From positions 1 to 10,694 of the forward strand of contig CAZGHF010000018.1 of the NCBI GenBank assembly GCA_964525595.1: 10,694 bases of DNA, written 5' to 3'. The notes beneath the pieces are model-generated. The model searched no databases. It saw only the letters and a list, made by a program, of their open reading frames with translations, and was not told the DNA's origin. The translations under genes and the position numbers were made by a program. Source of the stretch: CAZGHF01 sp964525595 (GTDB lineage Bacteria > Patescibacteriota > Minisyncoccia > UBA6257 > GWB1-50-10). This document shows, piece after piece, positions 1 to 6,094 of the stretch; position 1 is the first letter of the stretch; each line of letters opens with the position of its first letter.

Positions 1-1
1 A

Positions 2-1528
2 AAATGGCTCCGGGTGGAAGTTTGCCGGGACGGGCATCTCTACACCCAGGAGTATGAATACGGCAAGCCAAAAACAAAAGTTAAAAAAGAGAACTCCTGC
101 AAGCAGTCGGGGACGAAAGTTATTTTTGACCCCGACCCGGGAATATTTCCAAAAATTGAGTTTGATTTCCATAAAATTTTGAGTCATTTTCGCCAACAAG
201 CTTATCTCACCAAAGGCGTGAGGATGGAGATTTGCGACGCCCGTGAAGGCGACCCTGTTTATTATGGATTTTATTTTGATGGCGGCCTTAGTTCTTACGT
301 TAAACACTTAGTTGGTAACGCGACGCCGATTCAGAACAATCTATTTTATGTTCACAGGAGCCAGGAGAACGTCGACGTTGAAGTAGCTTTCTTATATGTT
401 GATGACGTTGAGTCCGAAGAGATGAGCTTTGCGAACAATATTTATACCGCTGACGGAGGAATGCACCTGACCGGTTTCCGGTCGGCCTTGACCCGAACCC
501 TTAATGACTTTGCCCGGACCCAGAATCACCTGAAGGAATCGGAGAACAACTTTACCGGTGACGACGTTCGGGAAGGTTTGATTGCTGCGATATCGGTGAA
601 AATTATCCAGAGCAAACTTCAGTTTGAAGGACAAACCAAAGCCCGGCTTGGCAACCCGGAAGCAAGGACGGCTGTTGAAGCGGTCGTCGCCGAGGCGCTC
701 AAGGAATTTTTGGAGCGGCACACCTCGGACGGTAAGCGAATGATTGAGAAAAACTTTCTGGCGGCAAAGGCAAGAATGGCGGCCAAAGCGGCTAAAGACA
801 TGATTCTTCGGAAAGGCGTCCTGGAGGGACTGACTCTGCCGGGTAAGCTTGCTGATTGTTCATCCCGGAGTGCCGAGGAATCCGAACTTTTTATAGTCGA
901 GGGAGATTCAGCCGGCGGAAGCGCAAAGGGCGGCCGGAACAGGAGAACCCAGGCAATACTGCCGCTCAGGGGAAAAATTTTGAATGTTGAGAAATCGCGC
1001 ATTGATAAGATGCTTATAAATAAAGAGATTAGATCGCTGGTCATTGCCTTGGGAACGGCGATATCCGACAGCTTTGATATCAGTAAGCTTCGCTACCACA
1101 AGGTAATAATTATGACCGATGCCGACGTTGACGGCGCCCACATCCGGACTCTGCTTCTTACGCTTTTCTACCGGTATTTCCCGAAGATAATTGAAGACGG
1201 GTATCTCTACATTGCCAAGCCGCCGCTCTACAGAATCCAGAAAGGGAAGAACGCAATTTATGCTTACTCTGATAAAGAGAAAGACAAGATTCTAAAAACA
1301 ATGGGTGAGAAAGCGAACATTCAGCGCTATAAGGGCTTGGGTGAGATGAACCCGAGCCAGCTTTGGGAGACAACGATGGACCCGGAGAAGCGGGTTTTGA
1401 AAAAAGTGGACATTAACGATGCCGGAGAAGCGGACAGAATGTTTGATATTCTAATGGGGGCGAACGTTGAGCCGCGGAAGAATTTCATCCAGTCGCACGC
1501 GACATCGGTGAAAAACCTTGATTTATAG
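2..1528 (+). CDS. gyrB: DNA gyrase subunit B, 5' end cut by window edge
   Basis: ATPase subunit of the type IIA topoisomerase that introduces negative supercoils. The reading frame is open back to base 2, and the residues before the GTG at 14 still read as GyrB, so that GTG is internal and the first ~140-150 residues (most of the GHKL ATP-binding fold) lie outside the window. Visible are the transducer domain with the QTKARLGN loop (its Lys contacts ATP gamma-phosphate in GyrB), then the TOPRIM domain with EGDSAGGSAKGG (catalytic Glu at 899-901) and DADVDGAH (metal-binding Asp triad at 1118-1132), the QRYKGLGEM motif and the C-terminal FIQSHATSVKNLDL. The LGN after QTK and the full GyrB-type tail favour GyrB over ParE. 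There is no ~165-residue TOPRIM insertion of the enterobacterial kind. The last codons overlap the -35 element of the secE promoter. Confidence 0.96.
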   Translation, partial: KWLRVEVCRDGHLYTQEYEYGKPKTKVKKENSCKQSGTKVIFDPDPGIFPKIEFDFHKILSHFRQQAYLTKGVRMEICDAREGDPVYYGFYFDGGLSSYVKHLVGNATPIQNNLFYVHRSQENVDVEVAFLYVDDVESEEMSFANNIYTADGGMHLTGFRSALTRTLNDFARTQNHLKESENNFTGDDVREGLIAAISVKIIQSKLQFEGQTKARLGNPEARTAVEAVVAEALKEFLERHTSDGKRMIEKNFLAAKARMAAKAAKDMILRKGVLEGLTLPGKLADCSSRSAEESELFIVEGDSAGGSAKGGRNRRTQAILPLRGKILNVEKSRIDKMLINKEIRSLVIALGTAISDSFDISKLRYHKVIIMTDADVDGAHIRTLLLTLFYRYFPKIIEDGYLYIAKPPLYRIQKGKNAIYAYSDKEKDKILKTMGEKANIQRYKGLGEMNPSQLWETTMDPEKRVLKKVDINDAGEADRMFDILMGANVEPRKNFIQSHATSVKNLDL

Positions 1529-1546
1529 GCGGTAATCTGGTATAAA
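1518..1546 (+). promoter_or_regulatory. Promoter for secE-nusG-rplK, extended -10, near-leaderless
   Basis: TTGATT (1518-1523) and TATAAA (1541-1546) are separated by exactly 17 nt, and TGG directly precedes the -10 box, giving an extended -10 (TGnTATAAA). The -35 lies within the last codons of gyrB. Only 11 nt separate the -10 box from the secE ATG, so a normal start point would leave a leader of about 5 nt with no room for a Shine-Dalgarno sequence. The sequence elements are seen directly; transcription start is inferred. Confidence 0.7.
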
Positions 1547-1557
1547 ATTGAGAATTA

Positions 1558-1743
1558 ATGATAAGTAAAGTAAAATCTTTTTTTGAAGACTCGCGCCGGG
1601 AGCTGAAAAGGGTGAATTGGCCGACCCGCAAGGAAACAGTCCGCTACACGATTTTCGTACTTGGCTTTTCGATTGCGGTTGCAATCTTCCTGGGGCTTTT
1701 GGATTTTATTTTCATTCAACTTTTAGAAGGGTTAATAATATGA
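1558..1743 (+). CDS. secE: Preprotein translocase subunit SecE
   Basis: Small essential subunit that clamps SecY in the SecYEG protein-export channel of the cytoplasmic membrane. The 61-residue product is the short, single-helix form of the family: a charged amphipathic N-terminus with the hallmark segment ELKRVNWPTRKET (about residues 15-27), then one hydrophobic transmembrane helix (about 30-55). No Shine-Dalgarno sequence precedes the ATG, which fits the near-leaderless promoter. The stop TGA overlaps the nusG ATG (ATGA at 1740-1743), so translation of the two is likely coupled. The secE-nusG-rplK order is the classical bacterial arrangement. Confidence 0.95.
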   Translation: MISKVKSFFEDSRRELKRVNWPTRKETVRYTIFVLGFSIAVAIFLGLLDFIFIQLLEGLII

Positions 1744-2294
1744 TTTCAAAAAAATCAGAAAATGCGGCAAACCGGAACTGGTACGCCATTCACACCTATG
1801 CCGGTTATGAAGATGCCGTCTCCCGCTACTTAAAGCAGAGAATAGAGTCGCTTACAATGACTGACAAGATTTTTAGCGTTATCGTTCCCAAGGAGACAAA
1901 AATTAAGATAAGGAGCGGTAAGCGCCAGGTCATACAGGAGAAAATTTATCCGGGCTACGTACTGGTTGATATGATTTTGGACAACGATTCCTGGTACGTG
2001 GTGAGAAACACTCCCCGGGTAACCGGTTTTGTGGGCGCCTCATCGGCCAAGCCTACACCGCTTTCTAAAGAAGAGGTTGATGACTTGATAAAGCGGATGG
2101 GTGAGAAAGAGCCGACCTTCAAAATTGATTTGAAAGTGAACGAATCCGTAAAGATTATTGACGGACCTTTCAAGGAACAGGATGGAAAAGTTGCCGAGAT
2201 TGATGAGGAGAGGGGAAAAGTAAAGATACTTGTGCCGGTTTTTGGTCGTGATACTCTGGTTGAGTTGGATTCGCTACAGGTACAGAAAATGTAA
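1740..2294 (+). CDS. nusG: Transcription termination/antitermination protein NusG
   Basis: Universal elongation factor that binds the RNA polymerase clamp through its NGN domain and links polymerase to Rho or to ribosomal protein S10 through its KOW domain. The product is 184 residues, a normal length. NGN spans about residues 13-115 (starting NWYAIHTYAGYE, with KIYPGYVLVDM and the VRNTPRVTGFVG segment), and KOW about 128-184 (ESVKIIDGPFKEQDGKV). The reading frame is open upstream to 1617, but that extension is out-of-frame secE sequence. The ATG at 1740 is chosen because it begins just before the NGN core, overlaps the secE stop by 4 nt, and has a Shine-Dalgarno-like AGAAGGG at 1725-1731, eight bases ahead. 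This is one of only two clear Shine-Dalgarno sequences in the window. Confidence 0.96.
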   Translation: MISKKSENAANRNWYAIHTYAGYEDAVSRYLKQRIESLTMTDKIFSVIVPKETKIKIRSGKRQVIQEKIYPGYVLVDMILDNDSWYVVRNTPRVTGFVGASSAKPTPLSKEEVDDLIKRMGEKEPTFKIDLKVNESVKIIDGPFKEQDGKVAEIDEERGKVKILVPVFGRDTLVELDSLQVQKM

Positions 2295-2300
2295 ATAATT

Positions 2301-2723
2301 ATGGCAAGGCCTATAAAAACGACATTAAAGATTCAGATTCCGGCGGGGGAGGCAAATCCCGCCCCGCCCATCGGTTCTATTTTGGGACCGCACGGAATAA
2401 ACATCGGGCTTTTTTGTCAGCAGTTTAACGACGCCACCAAAGAAATGAAGGGCGACGTGGTGCCGGCCGAAATCACGATTTATGAAGACCGAAGTTTCGA
2501 CTTTAAACTGAAGACTCCGCCGGCCTCATCGCTTCTGAAAAAAGCGGCTGGAATTGAGAAGGGTTCGGCCCAGGCTCACAAGACCAAAGTCGGCAAAGTG
2601 ACCCGGGCGCAGATTCGGGAGATTGCCGAACGGAAGATGGTAGACTTAAATGCGAACTCCGTTGAGGCGGCCGAGAAAATAATAGAAGGCACGGCTAAGA
2701 ACATGGGAATTACTGTTGAGTAA
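2301..2723 (+). CDS. rplK: 50S ribosomal protein L11 (uL11)
   Basis: Component of the GTPase-associated centre of the large subunit; it binds 23S rRNA and contacts elongation factors. The 140-residue product has the normal length and both domains: the N-terminal domain with the proline-rich GEANPAPPIG segment (Pro20, Pro22, Pro23) and the rRNA-binding C-terminal domain from about residue 72, with TPPASSLLKKAAGI at its start. It begins 6 nt after the nusG stop with no visible Shine-Dalgarno sequence. In most bacteria rplA (uL1) follows immediately; here a terminator and a new promoter follow instead. Confidence 0.97.
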   Translation: MARPIKTTLKIQIPAGEANPAPPIGSILGPHGINIGLFCQQFNDATKEMKGDVVPAEITIYEDRSFDFKLKTPPASSLLKKAAGIEKGSAQAHKTKVGKVTRAQIREIAERKMVDLNANSVEAAEKIIEGTAKNMGITVE

Positions 2724-2738
2724 TTCCTATATTTTTTT
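2706..2738 (+). terminator. Rho-independent terminator overlapping the rplK stop codon
   Basis: GGAATTACT (2706-2714) and AGTAATTCC (2719-2727) form a perfect 9-bp stem around a 4-nt GTTG loop, followed after four bases by seven T (2732-2738). The 5' arm encodes the last rplK codons and the TAA stop (2721-2723) lies in the 3' arm. It closes the secE-nusG-rplK unit. Confidence 0.85.
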
Positions 2739-2764
2739 CAAAGGGGGTCGAAGATAGGTCACTG

Positions 2765-2793
2765 TTGAGTGGCTTCTTTAATTATGGTATAAG
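2765..2793 (+). promoter_or_regulatory. Promoter for the nucleotidyltransferase/deaminase pair, probably leaderless
   Basis: TTGAGT (2765-2770), a 17-nt spacer and TATAAG (2788-2793) preceded by TGG, an extended -10. The start codon at 2802 lies only 8 nt after the -10 box, so transcription starting at the usual distance would begin one or two bases before the ATG. Same design as the secE promoter. Confidence 0.7.
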
Positions 2794-2801
2794 AAAGCTA
2801 T

Positions 2802-3509
2802 ATGTCTTCGACCAACAACTCTCCGGTTATAAAACATATTGTAAGCGGCGCCATTGGGTTTAAAGAGCGCTACGTTCCCGATTACTCAAACTTGACGGCA
2901 GTGGTAAAAACCCTGAAAGACGCCGGTTACAAGATTGTTTTGACTCAAGGGGTGTATGACCTTTTTCATGTCGGGCACAAACGATATCTGGAAGAAGCGA
3001 AAAGTCATGGAGATATTCTAATCGTCGGCGTTGATACCGATGAACTGACCAGGAAACGCAAAGGGCCGAATCGGCCGTTTGATAAACTGAAAGACAGGGT
3101 GGAAATTCTCTCGGGCCTCAAATCGGTTGATGTGTTAACCGTCCGCAATGACAATGACCACCAATATAAGCTGATAAAGCTTATCGGGCCGGACGTGCTT
3201 ATAATGTCCGAAACAACGAGAGATTTTAATGAAGAGGACAGGAAAAATTTGTTAAAATATTGCGGCGAAGTGAAGGTTCTCCCGGCCAAGGCGGCAATGA
3301 CGACGACAGCGAAATTACGCCGGCTGATGACTGGCGGAGTTGAGCAATTGGGTGATAAAATTAAAATGGTCATTAATGAATTCTTAAGCGGTATAGACAA
3401 TGAAAGCGGCAATAGCGTACATACCAGTAATTCACAAGGGGCATCAGGAGTTTTGCCAAAAGGTAAAGCCGGACGTCCTCTACGTTCTCGGAAAGAGTCT
3501 CATAAATAA
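2802..3509 (+). CDS. Cytidylyltransferase-like nucleotidyltransferase (HxGH family)
   Basis: A Rossmann-like nucleotidyltransferase of the superfamily that includes the C-terminal domain of RfaE/HldE, glycerol-3-phosphate cytidylyltransferase and FAD synthetase. These enzymes transfer NMP from NTP to a phosphorylated substrate. The signature is TQGVYDLFHVGHKRYLEEA, with HVGH at residues 56-59, then GDILIVGVDTDE and the KGPNRPF segment (about 87-93) shared with the RfaE-C type; MTTTAKLRRL (166-175) sits where the ISTSxxxxR-like motif is expected. The N-terminal ~40 residues are an extra leader. The substrate cannot be read from sequence. The last ~37 of 235 residues lie out of frame over the start of the next gene and look compositionally unlike a folded domain. 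The start rests on the promoter placed 8 nt before the ATG. Confidence 0.8.
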   Translation: MSSTNNSPVIKHIVSGAIGFKERYVPDYSNLTAVVKTLKDAGYKIVLTQGVYDLFHVGHKRYLEEAKSHGDILIVGVDTDELTRKRKGPNRPFDKLKDRVEILSGLKSVDVLTVRNDNDHQYKLIKLIGPDVLIMSETTRDFNEEDRKNLLKYCGEVKVLPAKAAMTTTAKLRRLMTGGVEQLGDKIKMVINEFLSGIDNESGNSVHTSNSQGASGVLPKGKAGRPLRSRKESHK

Positions 3510-4230
3510 ATTCCCGGTTCTGGAAAGAGATATCCGGGCTCTCCCGCCCGAGGAAATAGTTAAAGCAGCCCGGGCGATTTCTCTTGCGCCGAAGGTGGAG
3601 GTTCTTGAAGAAAAAGGCGTCTCCGGCTTCTCCGATAGTGACACGATAGTTTTTGCCGAAGACGAGGTGACGCGTGAGATTGCCGAAAAATATTTCCGCG
3701 GCAAAAACTTTTCTTTTGAAAGAGTTTTTCTCCGCTGGGATAAAATGAGCGCGGTTACGTCTTATCCTACTTCTCCCGACATCGTCGTATCCGAAAAAGA
3801 ACTAGATAAAAAATTTATTGAAATTGCCCGTCGGGAAGCCGGGAAAAGTTCCGACTGGTGGCGGCAGGTAGGAGCCGTGCTCGTGAAAGGCGGAGACGTG
3901 ATATTTTCCAATTTTAATGCCCATAAACCGACCGAGAATGCTCCCAATATTGATGGTGATCCGAGGAGCAATCTGAATGCCGGCGAAGGGCCGGGAATTT
4001 ATACTTCGCTCCATGCCGAGGCGGGGCTCATTGCCAAGGCGGCCCGAGACGGCATTTCCTTAAAAGACACCTCGCTTTATCTTACGACTTTTCCCTGCCC
4101 AAACTGCGCCATGCAGATAACAGAAGCGGGAATAAAAGAGATTAACTTTGCCGACGGCTACTCAAACCTCAATGCTGAGAGGAATTTGAAAGCGGCGGGG
4201 GTAAAAATTATAAGGGTAGCGTTCCAATAA
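3400..4230 (+). CDS. dCMP/cytidine deaminase-family protein with nucleotidyltransferase-like N-terminus
   Basis: 276 residues in two parts. Residues ~131-275 are a zinc-dependent deaminase: LHAEA (zinc His205, proton-shuttle Glu207) and TTFPCPNCAMQI (zinc Cys233 and Cys236), the pattern of dCMP deaminases, ComEB and related enzymes. dCMP deaminase makes dUMP for thymidylate synthase, and thyA and a DHFR gene lie just downstream on the other strand, so that role is a reasonable inference. Residues 1-~120 do not match an ordinary deaminase; they begin MKAAIAYIPVIHKGHQEF, whose HKGH (12-15) after a beta-strand resembles a nucleotidyltransferase HxGH site, possibly a degenerate one. The gene starts 110 nt inside the upstream gene in the +1 frame, without a Shine-Dalgarno sequence, suggesting coupling. 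Its 3' end overlaps the convergent DHFR-HIT gene by 23 bp. Confidence 0.82.
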   Translation: MKAAIAYIPVIHKGHQEFCQKVKPDVLYVLGKSLINKFPVLERDIRALPPEEIVKAARAISLAPKVEVLEEKGVSGFSDSDTIVFAEDEVTREIAEKYFRGKNFSFERVFLRWDKMSAVTSYPTSPDIVVSEKELDKKFIEIARREAGKSSDWWRQVGAVLVKGGDVIFSNFNAHKPTENAPNIDGDPRSNLNAGEGPGIYTSLHAEAGLIAKAARDGISLKDTSLYLTTFPCPNCAMQITEAGIKEINFADGYSNLNAERNLKAAGVKIIRVAFQ

Positions 4231-5149
4231 AGAACTTAACCGGTTCTTCTCCTTTTTTCGGCGAGATAATTTGAAAGTGAAGGTGTTTGATCGTGGCGCC
4301 GGAGAGGATAGGGTTGCCGAAGCGGAAACCGATTCCGCCGCCGGAGACGCCGGTTTCTTTTTCCACCATATCCGCTATTTTGATTAATTCGTCTCCCGCC
4401 CCTGAATCAAGTTCACTCAAATCTTCAGCGTGTTTTTTTAAAATGACGAGTTTATGAATGTTCTTGCCGGGGTAAGGCCATTGATTGTCGGTTAGAATCC
4501 AGTGTTTTCCTTTCCAGGTAATCGGTTCCTTGTGATAAAGGGGCAGATTTTCCGAGCAGAAAGGACAGTGTCCTTTTTCACGGATTATTCGCATTGTTTT
4601 TAGTTTACCTGGCCGGGTGTTGATAAACTCGATGTAGGGGAGATTGGGCGAGTAATTTTCAAAAGAAAATTCACATTCGTCGTCCTCGCTTTTTATCCCG
4701 GGTTTTTTTGAGACGAGATTCCATTTCTCCGGTGGGAGAGCAGGGAACCGAACGTCGCCATCCCCGACAGTTTTATCAACCCGAGTGATGACTATCCTCT
4801 CGGCATAAGGGAGAGCGAGGTCGTAAATTTCCCCGCCGCCGATTATGAAGATATTTTTGTCGTTTTTCAGTTCGTCTTCTTCGGCGAGCCTGAGTGCCTC
4901 TTCGATTGAAACGGCGACTTCAGCGCCTTCTGCAACGAAATCTTTATTGCGGGTTATGACGATGTTTCTCCGGTTCGGCAGGGGACGGGATTCTGCCGGC
5001 AGGGATTCCCAGGTTTTTCTCCCCATAACTACAATATGGCCGGAAGTTAATTTTTTAAAACGAGCCAGGTCGCTCTTAAGATGCCAGGGGAGAATGCCCT
5101 TTTTTCCGATGAATCCGTCTTTTGAAACTGCAGCGATTACTATAATCAT
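4208..5149 (-). CDS. Dihydrofolate reductase fused to a HIT-superfamily (HxHxQ) domain
   Basis: 313 residues. Residues 1-~165 are a DHFR, reducing dihydrofolate with NADPH: ILPWHLKSDLARFK with Trp22 and the catalytic acid Asp27, GRKTWESLP for cofactor binding, IIGGGEIYDLAL, and VITRVD. After a linker (~166-185), residues 186-313 form a HIT-like domain: MRIIREKGHCPFC with a CxxC pair (Cys195, Cys198), KHWILTDNQWPYPGKNIHKLVIL, and the active-site motif IKHLHFQII (His289, His291, Gln293). HxHxQ instead of HxHxH is typical of the transferase/phosphorylase branch (GalT, Ap4A phosphorylase). Met186 (ATG at 4594-4592) could be an ancestral or internal start for a separate HIT protein, but the frame is open throughout. 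The ATG overlaps the thyA stop by 4 nt (ATGA), so the two are co-translated. The folate role is clear; the HIT substrate is unknown. Confidence 0.9.
   Translation of the reverse strand: MIIVIAAVSKDGFIGKKGILPWHLKSDLARFKKLTSGHIVVMGRKTWESLPAESRPLPNRRNIVITRNKDFVAEGAEVAVSIEEALRLAEEDELKNDKNIFIIGGGEIYDLALPYAERIVITRVDKTVGDGDVRFPALPPEKWNLVSKKPGIKSEDDECEFSFENYSPNLPYIEFINTRPGKLKTMRIIREKGHCPFCSENLPLYHKEPITWKGKHWILTDNQWPYPGKNIHKLVILKKHAEDLSELDSGAGDELIKIADMVEKETGVSGGGIGFRFGNPILSGATIKHLHFQIISPKKGEEPVKFFIGTLPL
4230..4258 (+). terminator. Possible terminator after the deaminase gene
   Basis: AAGAAC (4230-4235) can pair with GTTCTT (4243-4248) around a 7-nt loop, followed four bases later by six T (4253-4258). 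The stem is short and the T-run is offset. It lies inside the antisense of the DHFR-HIT coding region, so it can only matter for plus-strand transcripts. Confidence 0.35.
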
Positions 5150-6054
5150 TCTGTTACCGGAATATCGTTCATTGCCGGGTGAGGGTCGTAGTCGGTTAGT
5201 TCAAAGTGCTCCGGCCGAAAAGCAAAGATGTCCTTTATTGAGGAATCGGTAATCCGGAGAGTCGGGAAGGGCCGCGGTTCACACTTTATTATTTCCTTTA
5301 CGTGTTCCACCTGGTCTTCGTAAATCTGGCCGTCGTGGATGGAATGGATAAACGTGTGGGGCTTGTAACCGGTTACTTGCGCGAGCATAAGAAGAAGAGC
5401 GGCGTACTGAATCATGTTTGAGGGGACGCCAACAGGAACATCGCCCGAGCGCTGGTCCATCCGCAAGTACATATTTCCGTCAAGAATGGTTACCTGGACA
5501 TCACCGTGGCAGGGTGCGACGACAACTTTACGCTGGAGGTCATCGTGCTGGAGGCAGTAGTAGGGGATCCAGGGAGTAACCCGATGAGTACGAAGCCAGG
5601 GACGCTCCTTGATTTGCTTTACGAGGTGGAACCACTGGTTGAATTTTTCGCCGTCGGGGGTGGGCGGATAGTAGCCGGGACCGTAAGCTCCCGGACCCAT
5701 ATCGCCGGGCTTTAGACTGAATTTGGCGCATTTCTCGGGCGTGACCCAAGTTTTCCACCAGCTTGCCCAGTTTTTTTCGTCGCCGTATTTGCGGAGATCG
5801 TCCAGAGTCCTCGCGCCGTTTATAAAAGCGATTATTTCGGAGACAGGCTTTCGCCAGAAGTTTATTTTTCGTTCGGTGATAAGAGGCACGCCGTTTTCAA
5901 TGGCGAAGACCATATTAGGCAAGGTCGCCACGGTATAGGTGCCTTTTGTCTGGTATTGGTTCTTAGTGTAGATTCCTTTTTCCAAAATAATCTTTAGTAA
6001 ATTTTGGTATTGGTAATCAGGTTTTCTTTCGTTGTAAGGCTTATAAACCTCCAT
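5146..6054 (-). CDS. thyA: Thymidylate synthase, divergent ThyA type
   Basis: Converts dUMP and methylene-tetrahydrofolate to dTMP and dihydrofolate in the cytosol. The 302-residue product keeps the ThyA core: VVVAPCHGD with catalytic Cys182, QRSGD with a phosphate-binding Arg (201-205), VPSNMIQYA with Asn213 (the residue that selects dUMP over dCMP), and ELTDYDPHP near the C-terminus. It departs from E. coli ThyA at three places: the Arg21 loop reads TKGTYT (36-41), the Arg126-Arg127 pair that reaches the partner subunit's dUMP is replaced by a PWIPYY segment (161-166), and the His207 position is Gln243. The open frame continues upstream to 6105, but the ATG at 6054 is chosen because the extension crosses the gatB start and the -10 box, and TATAAT ends 10 nt before 6054. 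First gene of a two-gene unit with DHFR-HIT. Confidence 0.92.
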   Translation of the reverse strand: MEVYKPYNERKPDYQYQNLLKIILEKGIYTKNQYQTKGTYTVATLPNMVFAIENGVPLITERKINFWRKPVSEIIAFINGARTLDDLRKYGDEKNWASWWKTWVTPEKCAKFSLKPGDMGPGAYGPGYYPPTPDGEKFNQWFHLVKQIKERPWLRTHRVTPWIPYYCLQHDDLQRKVVVAPCHGDVQVTILDGNMYLRMDQRSGDVPVGVPSNMIQYAALLLMLAQVTGYKPHTFIHSIHDGQIYEDQVEHVKEIIKCEPRPFPTLRITDSSIKDIFAFRPEHFELTDYDPHPAMNDIPVTE

Positions 6055-6094
6055 AGTTGATGATATTATACAGAAATATAGTAACATTAGAAAT
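6055..6094. promoter_or_regulatory. Divergent thyA/gatB promoter region with overlapping -10 boxes
   Basis: Forty bases separate the two divergent start codons. On the minus strand a consensus TATAAT (6070-6065) lies 10 nt from the thyA ATG, implying a leader of ~4 nt. On the plus strand TATTAT with an upstream TGA (6064-6069) uses almost the same bases, and TATAGT (6077-6082) lies 12 nt before the gatB ATG; either could serve gatB. No convincing -35 was found for either direction, and neither gene has a Shine-Dalgarno sequence. Confidence 0.55.

Noticed and set aside
14..16. GTG as the gyrB start
   Set aside because: The frame is open and GyrB-like back to base 2, and the protein would lack its ATPase domain; the window simply cuts the gene.
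1617..1739. N-terminal extension of nusG by 41 residues
   Set aside because: It is secE sequence read in another frame; the ATG at 1740 has a Shine-Dalgarno sequence and the standard ATGA overlap.
2712..2770. Direct repeat of ACTGTTGAGT at 2712-2721 and 2761-2770
   Set aside because: Ten bases repeated once; one copy is explained by rplK codons and the terminator, the other by the -35 element. No further copies seen, probably chance.
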